The position numbers and the translations under genes were made by a program. This document shows positions 51,035 to 61,502 of a stretch of DNA of 64,000 bases, one piece after another. Source of the stretch: Flagellimonas sp. 389 (GTDB lineage Bacteria > Bacteroidota > Bacteroidia > Flavobacteriales > Flavobacteriaceae); assembly GCF_018449435.1 (NCBI RefSeq), contig NZ_JAHCMU010000021.1, forward strand, positions 1 through 64,000. The letters run 5' to 3'. Each line of letters begins with the position of its first letter. Positions within the stretch are counted from its first letter, which is position 1. The notes below the pieces were generated by a model. It had not been told where the DNA came from. It worked only from the letters and a program-made list of their open reading frames with translations, and ran no database searches.

Positions 51035-52783
51035 ATGTACAGAAGCAATACTTGCGGTGAACTCAGAGCAGCGCATATCACATCAGAAGTTACGTTAAGT
51101 GGATGGGTACACAAGGTAAGGGATAAAGGTTTTGTGGTTTGGGTAGATCTGCGCGATCGCTATGGCATTACGCAGTTGGTGTTCGACCAAGACCGCACTG
51201 CCAAAGAACTTTTGGACAATGCAATAGCATTAGGAAGAGAAACCGTAATACAGATTAAGGGCGAGGTTATAGAAAGAGCTTCCAAAAACCCTAATATTCT
51301 TACGGGAGATATAGAAGTACTTGTTTCAGAGCTTCAAATCCTGAATGAATCTATTCTGCCGCCTTTTACTATAGAGGATAAGACCGATGGTGGTGAGGAC
51401 TTGAGAATGAAATACCGTTACTTGGACATACGAAGAAATCCAGTAAAGGACAACCTAATGTTTAGGCACAAGGTTACCATGGAAGTCCGTAAATATCTAT
51501 CTGACAATGGATTTATTGAAGTAGAAACACCGTATTTGATAAAATCCACTCCCGAAGGTGCACGTGATTTCTTGGTGCCCAGTAGAATGAACGAAGGGCA
51601 ATTCTATGCGCTCCCACAATCACCGCAAACCTTTAAGCAATTACTAATGGTCGGTGGAATGGACAAGTATTTTCAAATTGTAAAATGCTTTAGGGACGAG
51701 GACCTACGTGCAGATAGGCAACCTGAGTTTACACAGATAGATTGTGAAATGGCGTTTGTAGAACAAGAAGATATTCTAAATGCTTTTGAAGGATTGACGA
51801 AGCATTTACTTAAAGAAGTACATAGTATAGATTCTGGGGATTTTCCAAGAATTACCTATGATGATGCCATGCGATTGTATGGTAACGATAAGCCCGATAT
51901 TCGTTTTGAAATGAAGTTTGGCGAACTCAACACCTTGGCCCAACATAAGGGTTTTAATGTATTCAATTCAGCTGAATTGGTAGTGGGTATAGCCGTTCCC
52001 GGAGGTGCTTCTTATACGCGTAAAGAAATTGATAAGCTTGTAGATTGGGTCAAACGGCCTCAAGTTGCAGCTAAGGGCATGGTCTATGTAAAGTGTAATG
52101 AGGATGGCACTTATAAATCCTCGGTAGATAAATTTTACGGTCAAGAAGATTTGGCCAAATGGGCAGAAGCTACAAATGCAAAATCAGGAGACCTTATTTG
52201 TGTACTGTCAGGAAATACCAATGAAACCAGAACGCAATTGAGCGCACTCCGTATGGAACTTGCTGAACGTTTAGGACTTAGAAAACCGAACGAATTCGCC
52301 CCACTCTGGGTCTTGGATTTTCCATTATTGGAGCTGGATGAGGAAACAGGCACCTATCATGCCATGCACCATCCGTTCACCTCACCAAAACCTGGACAAT
52401 TAGAGCTATTGGAAACCAATCCCGGAGACGTAAAGGCCAACGCCTACGATTTGGTATTGAACGGTAATGAAATAGGTGGTGGCTCCATTCGTATTCATGA
52501 CAAGAAAATACAGGCTACCATGTTCAAGCATCTTGGTTTTACTCCCGAGGAAGCCAAAGCACAATTCGGGTTTTTAATGGATGCCTTTCAATATGGCGCC
52601 CCTCCACACGGCGGAATTGCTTTTGGACTTGATAGGTTGGTCGCTATTTTGGGTGGACAGGAAACTATCAGGGATTTTATCGCATTTCCCAAGAACAACA
52701 GCGGAAGAGATGTAATGATAGATGCCCCTGCAACGATTGATAACGAACAATTGAAGGAACTGCATTTAAAACTTGATTTATAA
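51035..52783 (+). CDS. aspS: aspartate--tRNA ligase
   Basis: A 582-residue class II synthetase that charges tRNA-Asp. The N-terminal OB fold ([36 protein letters not shown]) is followed by motif 2 ([20 protein letters not shown]) and motif 3 ([16 protein letters not shown]), with the bacterial GAD insertion in between ([17 protein letters not shown]). ATG 51035 is chosen because the family begins MYRSxxCGEL and the -7-like TAAATTTG lies just upstream; a TTG at 51014 overlaps it. Confidence 0.96.
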   Translation: MYRSNTCGELRAAHITSEVTLSGWVHKVRDKGFVVWVDLRDRYGITQLVFDQDRTAKELLDNAIALGRETVIQIKGEVIERASKNPNILTGDIEVLVSELQILNESILPPFTIEDKTDGGEDLRMKYRYLDIRRNPVKDNLMFRHKVTMEVRKYLSDNGFIEVETPYLIKSTPEGARDFLVPSRMNEGQFYALPQSPQTFKQLLMVGGMDKYFQIVKCFRDEDLRADRQPEFTQIDCEMAFVEQEDILNAFEGLTKHLLKEVHSIDSGDFPRITYDDAMRLYGNDKPDIRFEMKFGELNTLAQHKGFNVFNSAELVVGIAVPGGASYTRKEIDKLVDWVKRPQVAAKGMVYVKCNEDGTYKSSVDKFYGQEDLAKWAEATNAKSGDLICVLSGNTNETRTQLSALRMELAERLGLRKPNEFAPLWVLDFPLLELDEETGTYHAMHHPFTSPKPGQLELLETNPGDVKANAYDLVLNGNEIGGGSIRIHDKKIQATMFKHLGFTPEEAKAQFGFLMDAFQYGAPPHGGIAFGLDRLVAILGGQETIRDFIAFPKNNSGRDVMIDAPATIDNEQLKELHLKLDL

Positions 52784-52900
52784 TATTTGCTTAACTTCGC
52801 AGCAACCTCATTAAAAATTTCAGCCTCTAGTTAAAATATGTGAGTTTATGTCTTCGATTAAAATCAGAATCGATGTATAAAATAGTATCAATTTTTAAAA

Positions 52901-53440
52901 GTGGTTAAAAAATCAATATTACCAATAGTTACCGTATCCATATGGATTGTAGGTGCCATGTCCTGCAACAAAACGGTTGATAAATCCAGTGGCTCTTCAA
53001 CAGATTTCAAAAAATATGTCCATAATGTGGAGTACATAAGCCCTGATGAGGCTCGACTGAACGAAGGCTTTGAACTATGCAACGAACGTCGAATAGGTCA
53101 ATATTATAATCCAGAAAAAGCCACGTACAGCAAAGGTAAGAATGGCCTGCGAAAATTTATTCTCACAAATTATACCAACAAGGGGTATTCGGACTCAGGA
53201 TACCTTAACATCAGATTTGTGATCAATTGCCACGGAAAAGCAGGAAGGTATATCATACACGAAAACGATTTGGACCTCAACCCCAAAAAGCTGAACGAAG
53301 ATATGGTGGAGCAAATTTTTCAGTTGACAACCCAATTAAAAAATTGGAACCCCAATTTTATTCGAGATGAATTTTGGGATTCCTACATGTACTTATCCTA
53401 TCGTATTGAAAATGGAGAAATTATTGAAATACTGCCTTAG
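52901..53440 (+). CDS. putative lipoprotein with TonB-like C-terminal fold
   Basis: A 179-residue protein from a GTG start with lipobox VGAMSCNKT (lipidated Cys). The later part (YLNIRFVINCHGKAGRYIIH, EDMVEQIFQLTTQLKNWNPN) resembles the small energy-transducing TonB C-terminal folds but is not certain. Its 3' end overlaps the next gene by 29 bp, so the two are a pair. Confidence 0.7.
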   Translation: MVKKSILPIVTVSIWIVGAMSCNKTVDKSSGSSTDFKKYVHNVEYISPDEARLNEGFELCNERRIGQYYNPEKATYSKGKNGLRKFILTNYTNKGYSDSGYLNIRFVINCHGKAGRYIIHENDLDLNPKKLNEDMVEQIFQLTTQLKNWNPNFIRDEFWDSYMYLSYRIENGEIIEILP

Positions 53441-54242
53441 CCTTTATCTGGTCATACTCTCTTTGGCTTGCCATGAAAAAGAGCCTGAACTAGATGCATC
53501 ACAACGAAGAGCCCTAGCAGAGGAAGTTTTTAAAAACGGTTCGCATTTACCGCAAGGTTCGGCAAAAAGCATGACTAGGATAGAAGCAGCTATAAAGATT
53601 GATACCACGTATGCAGAAGCTATTCAAGAACTCTCGGTTGCATATCTTAAAAGGGGCATGCCACATAAATGGAGGCCAATTATAGACCGAGCAGTTTATT
53701 ACGATGCCAAAACTTGGCAACCATGGCGGGGTTATCTCTATTTATGGTTTTATCGAGATTATGAAAAGGCCATTGCCGACTTTAATGCTTCAGATACCTT
53801 AACGCCCCATATTGATTATCCGCAAGGACATAGTGTAGATTTTTGGAGGGGCATCGCTTATTTAGGATTGAAGGATTATCAGAATTCCATAGCCTATTGG
53901 GACAAGCACATCACAAAAGAAACCATTGATTCCGGTGAAGATTGGGTAGAATTGGAAGCATTCCTGTACCGCGGCATAGCACATTATGAATCTGGCAATA
54001 CGGATAGGGCTATAAAAGACTTTGAAAAAATTCTGCGATATTTCAAATCCTCTGCTGACGCAAAATACTATATGGCTAAAGTTTTCCTTGAACAAAAGCA
54101 ATTCAAAAAAGCAAGGAAACTTGTAGAAGAGGCGAAAGTGGATTTTAAAAAAGGATTTTACAACAATAGAGTTTATGTAGAGGCCCTGCGACAAATTTAT
54201 TGGGAAGATTTAGAAGCATTGAGCAGTAGTATTGATGACTAA
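53412..54242 (+). CDS. TPR repeat lipoprotein
   Basis: About 276 residues from ATG 53412 (MEKLLKYCLSLYLVILSLAC, lipobox ending in Cys20); an upstream ATG at 53367 would lack a proper signal peptide. It carries several tetratricopeptide-like repeats (RGYLYLWFYRDYEKAIADFN, FWRGIAYLGLKDYQNSIAYW, FLYRGIAHYESGNTDRAIKD, KYYMAKVFLEQKQFKKARKL). It is an outer-membrane or periplasm-facing scaffold, coupled to the preceding lipoprotein. Confidence 0.85.
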   Translation: MEKLLKYCLSLYLVILSLACHEKEPELDASQRRALAEEVFKNGSHLPQGSAKSMTRIEAAIKIDTTYAEAIQELSVAYLKRGMPHKWRPIIDRAVYYDAKTWQPWRGYLYLWFYRDYEKAIADFNASDTLTPHIDYPQGHSVDFWRGIAYLGLKDYQNSIAYWDKHITKETIDSGEDWVELEAFLYRGIAHYESGNTDRAIKDFEKILRYFKSSADAKYYMAKVFLEQKQFKKARKLVEEAKVDFKKGFYNNRVYVEALRQIYWEDLEALSSSIDD

Positions 54243-54270
54243 ATCAGTACTTTTAATCAACCTTAACCCC

Positions 54271-56052
54271 ATGCCGAACACCAAAAAACTTCTCACAAGA
54301 TTTTTAAAATGGAGGTACAAGCACATCTCCAACAAAACTTTTGTGCACATTATGAGCTTGGTAGTAGGTTTTTTAGCAGGGTTGGTAGCCGTAACCCTTA
54401 AAAACACCACCTATTTTATAGAAGCACTTTTGAAAAAAGGCATTGTTTTTTCCGAAAACCAATTGTACTTTATTCTACCTACGATTGGTTTGACCTTAGT
54501 CTTTCTGTATGTAAAATTTGTAAACAAAAAACCGATACAGCACGCTGTCTCCTCCATCATTTTTGCACTATCAAAAAAAGGTGGACTATTAAAAGTAAAA
54601 AATATTTATGCTCCTTTGATAACAGCCCCTTTGACCGTTGGTTTTGGGGGGTCGGTAGGATTATTGGGACCTGCGGTAAAATCAGGGTCAGCCATAAGTT
54701 CAAACCTTAGCAGATTGTTTCATATAGATACAAAAACACGCTCGTTGCTTGTAGCTTGTGCCTCTGCCGGTGCTATCTCCTCTATTTTTCAATCCCCCAT
54801 TGCAGCGATTATTTTTGCTGTAGAAGTATTTACCATGGATTTGACCATGCTATCTATGCTTCCTTTGCTTTTAGCATCGATTTCTGGGGTACTCACCTCC
54901 TATTTCTTTTTGGGGAACGAAGTGCTTTTTAGTTTTTCACTATCCGAAGGTTTTCAACTAGAGGATACCTTCTTTTATATTCTTCTGGGTGTTGGCACTG
55001 CTTTTTCCTCTATATATTTTACCAAAATGTACTTTGGCATCTTCGATATCTTTAAACGTTTTAAAAGTCCAAAATATAAACTTTTGGTAGGAGGTATTGC
55101 CATCGGAATCATGCTTTACGCAGTACCGCCTTTATATGGTGAAGGTTTTGGATTTATAAATAACTTGTTGGACGGCAATCATGTAAAGGCCTTGGGCAAA
55201 ACCCCTTTAGACGCATACATGGATAATATTTGGGTCGTTATTGCCTTATTGTTCGGGATTACCATCTTTAAGGCCATTGCCATGACGACCACTTTTGCCG
55301 CTGGAGGTGCAGGAGGCATTTTTATCCCTACAATGGTTATGGGAAGCGCACTTGGAAATGCTGTAGCCAAGGTCATCAATAATCTAGGGCTGGGTTTTGA
55401 AGTTTCTGAAAGCAATTTTACCCTTATCGGTATGGCAGGATTGATAGCAGGTGTTATTCATGCCCCTTTAACGGCGATTTTTCTAATAGCAGAGATTACA
55501 GGTGGGTATCAGCTTTTTGTCCCGTTGATGATTACCGCATCCATCTCCTATTTAATTACTAAAAATGCGCTGGACTATACCATTTACACCAAGGAATTGG
55601 CAAAAATTGGGGCGATTTTGACCCATGATAAAGATCAGATGGTGCTAGGGATGCTAGAAATGGAAAACGTTATAGAGAAAAACTTTAAAGCTGTTCGACC
55701 AGAAATGTCGCTTGGAGAAATGCTCCATAAATCCGTATCCAAATCCAATCGGAACATTTTTCCCGTGCTTGATGCGGAAGAAAAACTAATGGGCATCATT
55801 GTTTTGGATGATATTCGGGAATTCATGTTCGATACAGAACTCTACAACACCCTTTATGTAAAAAATATAATGCATGCTCCACCTGAACAAATCTTCTACG
55901 ACGTTGATAGTATGAAACAAGTAATGCAAAAGTTTCAAGATAGTGGGGCATGGAATTTGCCGGTAATAAAAGAAGGGAAATATGTAGGTTTTATTTCCAA
56001 ATCAAAGTTGTTGACCGCATATCGAAGAAAACTAATCAATTTTACGAAATGA
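54271..56052 (+). CDS. ClC family chloride channel/transporter with CBS domains
   Basis: About 593 residues from ATG 54271 (MPNTKKLLTRFLKWRYKHIS); ATG 54235 overlapping the previous stop is an alternative. Ten or more membrane helices and selectivity segments GSVGLLGPAVKSGSAI and AAGGAGGIFIPTMVMGSALG are present, with a C-terminal CBS pair (LGEMLHKSVSKSNRNIFPVL, VMQKFQDSGAWNLPVIKEGK) for nucleotide control. It is a chloride channel or chloride/proton exchanger; the position of the proton glutamate cannot be assigned safely. Confidence 0.92.
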   Translation: MPNTKKLLTRFLKWRYKHISNKTFVHIMSLVVGFLAGLVAVTLKNTTYFIEALLKKGIVFSENQLYFILPTIGLTLVFLYVKFVNKKPIQHAVSSIIFALSKKGGLLKVKNIYAPLITAPLTVGFGGSVGLLGPAVKSGSAISSNLSRLFHIDTKTRSLLVACASAGAISSIFQSPIAAIIFAVEVFTMDLTMLSMLPLLLASISGVLTSYFFLGNEVLFSFSLSEGFQLEDTFFYILLGVGTAFSSIYFTKMYFGIFDIFKRFKSPKYKLLVGGIAIGIMLYAVPPLYGEGFGFINNLLDGNHVKALGKTPLDAYMDNIWVVIALLFGITIFKAIAMTTTFAAGGAGGIFIPTMVMGSALGNAVAKVINNLGLGFEVSESNFTLIGMAGLIAGVIHAPLTAIFLIAEITGGYQLFVPLMITASISYLITKNALDYTIYTKELAKIGAILTHDKDQMVLGMLEMENVIEKNFKAVRPEMSLGEMLHKSVSKSNRNIFPVLDAEEKLMGIIVLDDIREFMFDTELYNTLYVKNIMHAPPEQIFYDVDSMKQVMQKFQDSGAWNLPVIKEGKYVGFISKSKLLTAYRRKLINFTK

Positions 56053-56312
56053 AATTCAAGATAAAATATCTTATAGCCATCATTGTATTGGCTTCATTTT
56101 CTTCAATTGGCTATGGTTTCAGTATTAAAGAAGAAAATTCTCCCAAAGCCAATAAATTTATCGGGTTTGGTACCCTAGGACTTTTCTTCGTTGCCATGCC
56201 ACTTTTTTTGATTAAAGAAAGTAGGGGGAAAAGCATGAAAGATTATATGCTGACTAATGAAAACATTAAAAAAATGCAGGGTAAAGACCATAAAAACCCT
56301 GAAAATCAATAA
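56049..56312 (+). CDS. small membrane protein coupled to the ClC gene
   Basis: An 87-residue protein from ATG 56049, overlapping the ClC stop by 4 bp. Two hydrophobic helices (YLIAIIVLASFSSIGYGFSI and FIGFGTLGLFFVAMPLFLI) and a basic C-terminal tail (KSMKDYMLTNENIKKMQGKD). No named family; translation coupling suggests a link with the channel. Confidence 0.72.
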   Translation: MKFKIKYLIAIIVLASFSSIGYGFSIKEENSPKANKFIGFGTLGLFFVAMPLFLIKESRGKSMKDYMLTNENIKKMQGKDHKNPENQ

Positions 56313-56393
56313 TTTTCGTAAGATTTAAAGCTTAATTTACTTTCATACATTCAAAATATCCTACTTTAGTATTTTAACAATTTATTTAATTTC

Positions 56394-56588
56394 ATGACTG
56401 GTACAGTAAAATTTTTCAATGAGTCCAAAGGTTTTGGGTTCATTACCAACGACGACACAGGAAAAGACATTTTTGTTCATGTTACGGCATTGAACGGAGT
56501 GGAATTGAACGAAGGCGACAAAGTAGAATACCAAGAAGAAGAAGGGAGAAAGGGAACGGTTGCTGCACAAGTGCAGGTAATCGAGTAA
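56394..56588 (+). CDS. cold shock protein (CspA family)
   Basis: A 64-residue single-domain RNA-binding protein. RNP1 is [19 protein letters not shown] (K-G-F-G-F-I) and RNP2 is IFVHV, starting with [17 protein letters not shown]. It melts RNA structures during cold or growth shifts. It has its own leader and a strong terminator. Confidence 0.95.
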   Translation: MTGTVKFFNESKGFGFITNDDTGKDIFVHVTALNGVELNEGDKVEYQEEEGRKGTVAAQVQVIE

Positions 56589-56614
56589 AATATTGTATTC
56601 TTGATTTGATTACG

Positions 56615-56640
56615 ACCCTGATGCATGCATCAGGGTTTTT
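56615..56640 (+). terminator. rho-independent terminator of the cold-shock gene
   Basis: CCCTGATGCATGCATCAGGG is a perfect palindrome followed by TTTTT. Its T-run touches the convergent deaminase stop at 56639. Confidence 0.93.
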
Positions 56641-57088
56641 AGTTTAAGTTTCTTTTCTGTACAAAAAAACGTTTCAAAAGTTGTGAAGCTTCATTTTCCA
56701 AAATACCGGCAATTATTTTTGTTTTGGGATGTATGTTCGTTCCCATTACATTAAAACCTCTTTCTAAATCGGCCGCTCCGTATACAATTTTAGAAATTTG
56801 ACTCCAATACAGTGCGCCGGCACACATTTGACAAGGTTCGAGAGTAACATACAATGTGCATCCATGTAAATATTTACCGCCCAGAAAATTCGAAGCAGCG
56901 GTTATGGCCTGCATCTCTGCATGTGCCGTTACATCCTTTAACCGTTCAGTAAGGTTATGAGCCCTTCCAATGATTCTATTATCTATAACCACCACGGCGC
57001 CTACCGGCACTTCACCATTTTCAAAAGCAATCTCGGCCTCCTGTAAGGCCTTTCGCATAAAGTAGTTATCGTCAAACGGGTTCTCCAC
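56639..57088 (-). CDS. tadA: nucleoside deaminase (tRNA adenosine deaminase type)
   Basis: A 149-residue CDA-fold zinc enzyme: HAEMQAI (zinc H and catalytic E) and TLEPCQMCAGAL (two zinc Cys), with the start YFMRKALQEAEIAFENGEVP and VVVIDNRIIGRAHNL typical of TadA. It converts the wobble adenosine of tRNA-Arg to inosine; guanine-deaminase relatives are an alternative. It is monocistronic and divergent from dxs. Confidence 0.88.
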   Translation of the reverse strand: MENPFDDNYFMRKALQEAEIAFENGEVPVGAVVVIDNRIIGRAHNLTERLKDVTAHAEMQAITAASNFLGGKYLHGCTLYVTLEPCQMCAGALYWSQISKIVYGAADLERGFNVMGTNIHPKTKIIAGILENEASQLLKRFFVQKRNLN

Positions 57089-57173
57089 TATTTTTCTGAA
57101 ATTTTATAACAAGGCTAAGCTAAGCATAAAATAGTTTTTGCCGATTAATAGGTACTTTTGCTTTTTAGTTTCC

Positions 57174-58949
57174 TTGAAAAAGCTTTTAACACATATCAAT
57201 ACTCCAAATGACCTCAAAAAACTATCGCTAGATGAGCTACCTCAACTTGCCTTAGAATTGAGGGAATTTATTATTGATATTGTTTCCACCAAAGAAGGAC
57301 ATTTAGGAGCAAGTTTGGGGGTTGTAGAACTTACCATTGCACTACACTATGTTTTTGATACTCCGAATGACAAACTGATATGGGACGTTGGACACCAGGC
57401 TTACGGCCATAAAATCTTAACTGGTAGAAAAGCGGATTTCCACACGAACAGACAACTAGGAGGCATAAGCGGTTTCCCAAAACGTAGTGAAAGCAAATTT
57501 GATGATTTTGGTACGGGACACAGTTCAACTGCTATTTCTGCCATTCTGGGTATGGCCATGGCCTCAAAAATATCCGGCGAACATTCCAAACAACATATCG
57601 CTGTTGTTGGTGATGCTTCCATAGCCAGCGGAATGGCTTTTGAAGGATTGAACCATCTTGGGGTTACCAATACAAACTGCTTGATTATACTTAATGACAA
57701 TGCTATTGGTATTGACCCAAGTGTTGGCGCATTAAAAAAATACTTGACCAATGTAAAATTGGGAACTGCAAAAGATGAGAATATTTTTGAGTGTCTTAAT
57801 TTAAATTATTCGGGCCCTGTTGATGGGCACGATATCCATAAGCTTGTATCGGAACTACAGAGGCTCAAGTCTGTGGAGGGACCTAAATTACTTCACATCA
57901 TTACCACAAAAGGAAAAGGACTAAAAAAGGCCGAAGAAAACCAGGTAATCTATCATGCCCCAGGAAAATTTGATAAAGCTACTGGCGAACAAATAAAAAA
58001 AGCTGGTATAGAACAACCTCCCAAATATCAAGATGTTTTTGGCCTTACCTTACTCGAATTGGCCAGGCAAAACGAGAAAATTGTTGGTATTACCCCTGCT
58101 ATGCCCACTGGAAGCTCCCTAAAATTTATGATGGAAGAGATTCCTGAAAGAGCTATTGATGTAGGTATTGCAGAACAACATGCCGTAACTCTTGCCGCAG
58201 GAATGGCAACTCAAGGTCTTGTTCCATTCTGTACTATTTATTCCACTTTTCTACAACGGGCTTATGACCAGGTAATACATGATGTAGCGCTGCAAAAACT
58301 TCCTGTTATATTTTGCTTGGACAGAGCAGGGCTTGTAGGACAGGACGGCCCAACACATCACGGCATTTTTGATTTAGCTTATCTAAGGTGCATCCCCAAT
58401 CTGATTGTTTTTGCACCTATGAACGAGATGGAACTCCGGAACATAATGTATACCTCCCAGAAGAGTTTAGGTTCACCAATAGCCATACGCTATCCAAGGG
58501 GGCGCGGTGCAAACCTCAATTGGAAAACCAAACTGGAACCTATTAAAATTGGTACTGCACGTTGTCTAAAAAAAGGCACAAAAACCGCTATTCTAACCTT
58601 AGGGCATCCCGGAAACCAAGTTGCCAATATTTTGAAAGAACTGGGACAACCTGAATCTTTGGGACATTATGATATGCGTTTTATAAAACCCTTGGATAAA
58701 AAAATGCTCAGGACCATTTTTACACAGTACGACCACATTATTACAGTTGAAGATGGCTGTATGACCGGTGGTTTTGGTTCCGCTATTTTAGAATTTGCCA
58801 ACGAAGAAAACAGTTCAACTCCCATTAAAATCTTTGGTGTTCCAGATAAATTTATTGAGCATGGTACAATACCAGAAACCCAGCAAATGGCTGGTACGGA
58901 TTTTGATGCACTATACACTTATATTAAATCAACCTCATCATGCGACTAG
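57174..58949 (+). CDS. dxs: 1-deoxy-D-xylulose-5-phosphate synthase
   Basis: About 591 residues from TTG 57174 (LKKLLTHINTPNDLKK); the frame is open further upstream without ATG, and a TACTTTTG at 57153-57160 is a possible -7 element. TPP-dependent first step of the MEP isoprenoid pathway: pyruvate plus glyceraldehyde phosphate to DXP. Motifs are GHQAYGHKILTGR, VVGDASIASGMAFEGL (GDG-type TPP motif, here GDA), the acidic EQHAVTLAAGMA and DRAGLVGQDGPTHHG. It supplies precursors for carotenoids and quinones of the crt genes found elsewhere in the window. Confidence 0.94.
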   Translation: MKKLLTHINTPNDLKKLSLDELPQLALELREFIIDIVSTKEGHLGASLGVVELTIALHYVFDTPNDKLIWDVGHQAYGHKILTGRKADFHTNRQLGGISGFPKRSESKFDDFGTGHSSTAISAILGMAMASKISGEHSKQHIAVVGDASIASGMAFEGLNHLGVTNTNCLIILNDNAIGIDPSVGALKKYLTNVKLGTAKDENIFECLNLNYSGPVDGHDIHKLVSELQRLKSVEGPKLLHIITTKGKGLKKAEENQVIYHAPGKFDKATGEQIKKAGIEQPPKYQDVFGLTLLELARQNEKIVGITPAMPTGSSLKFMMEEIPERAIDVGIAEQHAVTLAAGMATQGLVPFCTIYSTFLQRAYDQVIHDVALQKLPVIFCLDRAGLVGQDGPTHHGIFDLAYLRCIPNLIVFAPMNEMELRNIMYTSQKSLGSPIAIRYPRGRGANLNWKTKLEPIKIGTARCLKKGTKTAILTLGHPGNQVANILKELGQPESLGHYDMRFIKPLDKKMLRTIFTQYDHIITVEDGCMTGGFGSAILEFANEENSSTPIKIFGVPDKFIEHGTIPETQQMAGTDFDALYTYIKSTSSCD

Positions 58950-59998
58950 TTACTTTTTTCGCTATTTTTCTTTTTGCTTTTTCTTCGGTTTATGCACAGG
59001 TAAATCCTTTACAAGTATTTGAAAAGGATAGCGTAGCACCAGCATTTCAGGTGCAGCGCATTAAAGACATCAAACTAAAGTATGTTCCGCGGAGTGCGAA
59101 ACTTACGGATCCGAGAACTGTTCTTAACAGGGTGAAGCCTGTTCGTAAAAGATACAAGCAGTTTAAACCAACCTCGTTTTGGACAAAAGTCAATGAGTTT
59201 GGCCTTAACATCAATGAAGTTGCATTTGTCAACTGGAACGCGGGTGGAGAAAACTCGGTATCCGCACTGAGTAGCGCACGTTTTGTCAGGAACTATAAGT
59301 TTCGATACTTAAACTGGAACAATGAGGCCCAACTTAGATATGGTGTAAACGCACAGGAAGGAAGGAAGCTCAGAAAAACCGACGATCAAATTCGTCTCGC
59401 ATCCGCAATAAGTTTCAGGAAAGATACGATTACCAACTGGTATTATTCCGTCAAAGCAACATTTAACACACAATTTTCCAATGGATTTAAATACCCAAAT
59501 AGAGATACTCCTATCTCTAGGTTTATGTCCCCTGGATACCTATTTGTAGGTGCAGGTAAATCTTATATTCCCGAAGATGGAAAGTTCAATCTATATATAT
59601 CACCATTGACCCAAAAAGCAACATTTGTCTTAGACGAAGATTTATCTGAACAGGGAGCTTTTGGAGTAGAGCAAGGTGAAAACATTTTTATGGAAATTGG
59701 ATTTCTTATCAATAACTCATGGGAAACTGAAATCCTCAAAAACGTGCTTATGAACCATAGGGTAAGTCTGTATACAGATTACCTCTTAAGCTTTGGAAAT
59801 GTTGATATCGATTGGGAAATGAACTTTAATCTAAAAGTGAACAAGTTCATCAACGCCAATATAGGCACCCATGTAATTTATGATGATGATATTAAATTTG
59901 ACGAAGTGGTTGCCGATGACGGAACCGTTACAGACCCCGGAACTCCACGAATACAGTTTAAACAATTGTTGGGTGTAGGGTTGACCTATGCCTTCTAA
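58940..59998 (+). CDS. DUF3078 family outer-membrane protein
   Basis: A 352-residue protein with a signal peptide (MRLVTFFAIFLFAFSSVYAQ) and a beta-rich porin-like body (VAFVNWNAGGENSVSALSSA, FKYLNWNNEAQLRYG-like stretches, ending FKQLLGVGLTYAF with a terminal Phe typical for barrel proteins). Function unknown. It overlaps dxs by 10 bp and ends 4 bp inside the convergent dGTPase gene. Confidence 0.9.
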   Translation: MRLVTFFAIFLFAFSSVYAQVNPLQVFEKDSVAPAFQVQRIKDIKLKYVPRSAKLTDPRTVLNRVKPVRKRYKQFKPTSFWTKVNEFGLNINEVAFVNWNAGGENSVSALSSARFVRNYKFRYLNWNNEAQLRYGVNAQEGRKLRKTDDQIRLASAISFRKDTITNWYYSVKATFNTQFSNGFKYPNRDTPISRFMSPGYLFVGAGKSYIPEDGKFNLYISPLTQKATFVLDEDLSEQGAFGVEQGENIFMEIGFLINNSWETEILKNVLMNHRVSLYTDYLLSFGNVDIDWEMNFNLKVNKFINANIGTHVIYDDDIKFDEVVADDGTVTDPGTPRIQFKQLLGVGLTYAF

Positions 59999-61353
59999 AA
60001 CTGTTTCCCCATCAATTTTTCGTGGATGTGTACCGCTGCACTATCCGACAAGCTAGCAACAAAACAACAGGTATTCAATAAAATACTGTAAACAGAGGTG
60101 TCGGTATTTCTATACGTTTCGGGCAAGCTGCGTATCAGTAAGGTATCATAATTGGTATGGTTTCCTTCCTTCATGTTCATTAATGCATTTGTGTAAACGT
60201 CAAGAATATCCGAGATAATTTTATAGCCGGCCAATTCCTTATCAACAACTTCTGTGGACCTGTAGATCTTTTCGATACTTAGTTTTATGATATCATCTAC
60301 TTGTGCTTTATACATTCCTTTGTCCAATAAGGATGAACTAAAGCTGCCGTCCAGAATTTCCTTCTCATTCTTTTCAAAAACCTCTACCGCATCTAGAATT
60401 AACGTATTTATGGCAAGGGCTCTCAAATAACTAAGCCGGTCACTTGAATATTTCATCGCATTGTACTTTTTGGTATTGATGCTGCCTTTTACCAGATTTA
60501 TGAGATATTCCAATGCATATTCTTCTGGAATAAGACCTAGGTTGATACCATCCTCAAAATCAATAATGGTATAACAGATATCATCCGCAGCTTCCACCAG
60601 ATAAGTCAAAGGATGCCTATAAAATCCTGTTTTAGGATTATTGGGATTGGTCTTAAGGCCAATTTCTTCAACGACTTGTCCAAAAAACTCTTTTTCGGAC
60701 TGAAAGTACCCGAATTTTTTATCCGCAATATGCTTGGAAGGTTTTGTAGGCAATGAAGCTTTGGGGTATTTCATAAATGCCCCCAAGGTAGCATAGCTTA
60801 AACGCAGCCCACCGGGAACCCCTTTTCGCGATTCGGTCAAAAGTTTAAATCCATTTGCGTTTCCTTCAAAATCTATGATATCTTGGTACTCTTCGGCTGA
60901 AAGGAGAGCTTTATAATTCTTTCCATTTCCTTGCTTAAAGTAATTTCCAATAGCTTTTTCACCACTATGACCAAAAGGCGGGTTTCCTATATCATGGGCA
61001 AGGGCCGCCGCCGCAACAATGGCCCCAAAATCATTAAAATGATATCCATGGACTTCGCTTAAATATGGATTTTTTGATAAGATCCGTTGCCCTGCAATAC
61101 GTCCTAAACTCCTACCCACTACCGAAACTTCCAGACTATGGGTGAGTCGTGTGTGCACAAAGTCCTTTTTAGAACCAACGCTTATGGGCAGGGGAATGAC
61201 CTGGGTTTTGTCCTGAAGACTTCTAAATGCAGAAGAAAAAATGATACGATCGTAATCTACTTCAAATCCTAAACGTGTCTCTTCCTGTTCTTTTCGTAGC
61301 CTTTTTCCCGTATCCCCATAGCGCTTCAAAGAAAGTAACCGTTCCCAGTCCAT
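59995..61353 (-). CDS. dgt: dGTP triphosphohydrolase
   Basis: About 452 residues from ATG 61353 (MDWERLLSLKRYGDTGKRLR); the upstream frame carries an extra 32 residues but lacks family match. HD-domain motifs are DFVHTRLTHSLEVSVVGRSL, AAALAHDIGNPPFGHSGE and the later EAADDICYTIIDFEDG. It splits dGTP to deoxyguanosine and triphosphate and helps to control dNTP pools. Single gene, divergent from the phosphate transporter. Confidence 0.93.
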   Translation of the reverse strand: MDWERLLSLKRYGDTGKRLRKEQEETRLGFEVDYDRIIFSSAFRSLQDKTQVIPLPISVGSKKDFVHTRLTHSLEVSVVGRSLGRIAGQRILSKNPYLSEVHGYHFNDFGAIVAAAALAHDIGNPPFGHSGEKAIGNYFKQGNGKNYKALLSAEEYQDIIDFEGNANGFKLLTESRKGVPGGLRLSYATLGAFMKYPKASLPTKPSKHIADKKFGYFQSEKEFFGQVVEEIGLKTNPNNPKTGFYRHPLTYLVEAADDICYTIIDFEDGINLGLIPEEYALEYLINLVKGSINTKKYNAMKYSSDRLSYLRALAINTLILDAVEVFEKNEKEILDGSFSSSLLDKGMYKAQVDDIIKLSIEKIYRSTEVVDKELAGYKIISDILDVYTNALMNMKEGNHTNYDTLLIRSLPETYRNTDTSVYSILLNTCCFVASLSDSAAVHIHEKLMGKQF

Positions 61354-61502
61354 AGCATTATTAGTTTTGGGCGAAGATATGCCAAAAGATAAATTTTCTT
61401 CTTTTAGCATTAAAAATAATCCTGTTTTCCTGATTGCATTTCGTAACATTTTATTAACCTTGATGCGGATTTATAATAGCATTTTTGCCATATTTCTTTT
61501 AT

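Noticed and set aside
61353..61449. Longer N-terminus of the dGTPase
   Set aside because: The added residues do not match the family; ATG 61353 gives the usual start.
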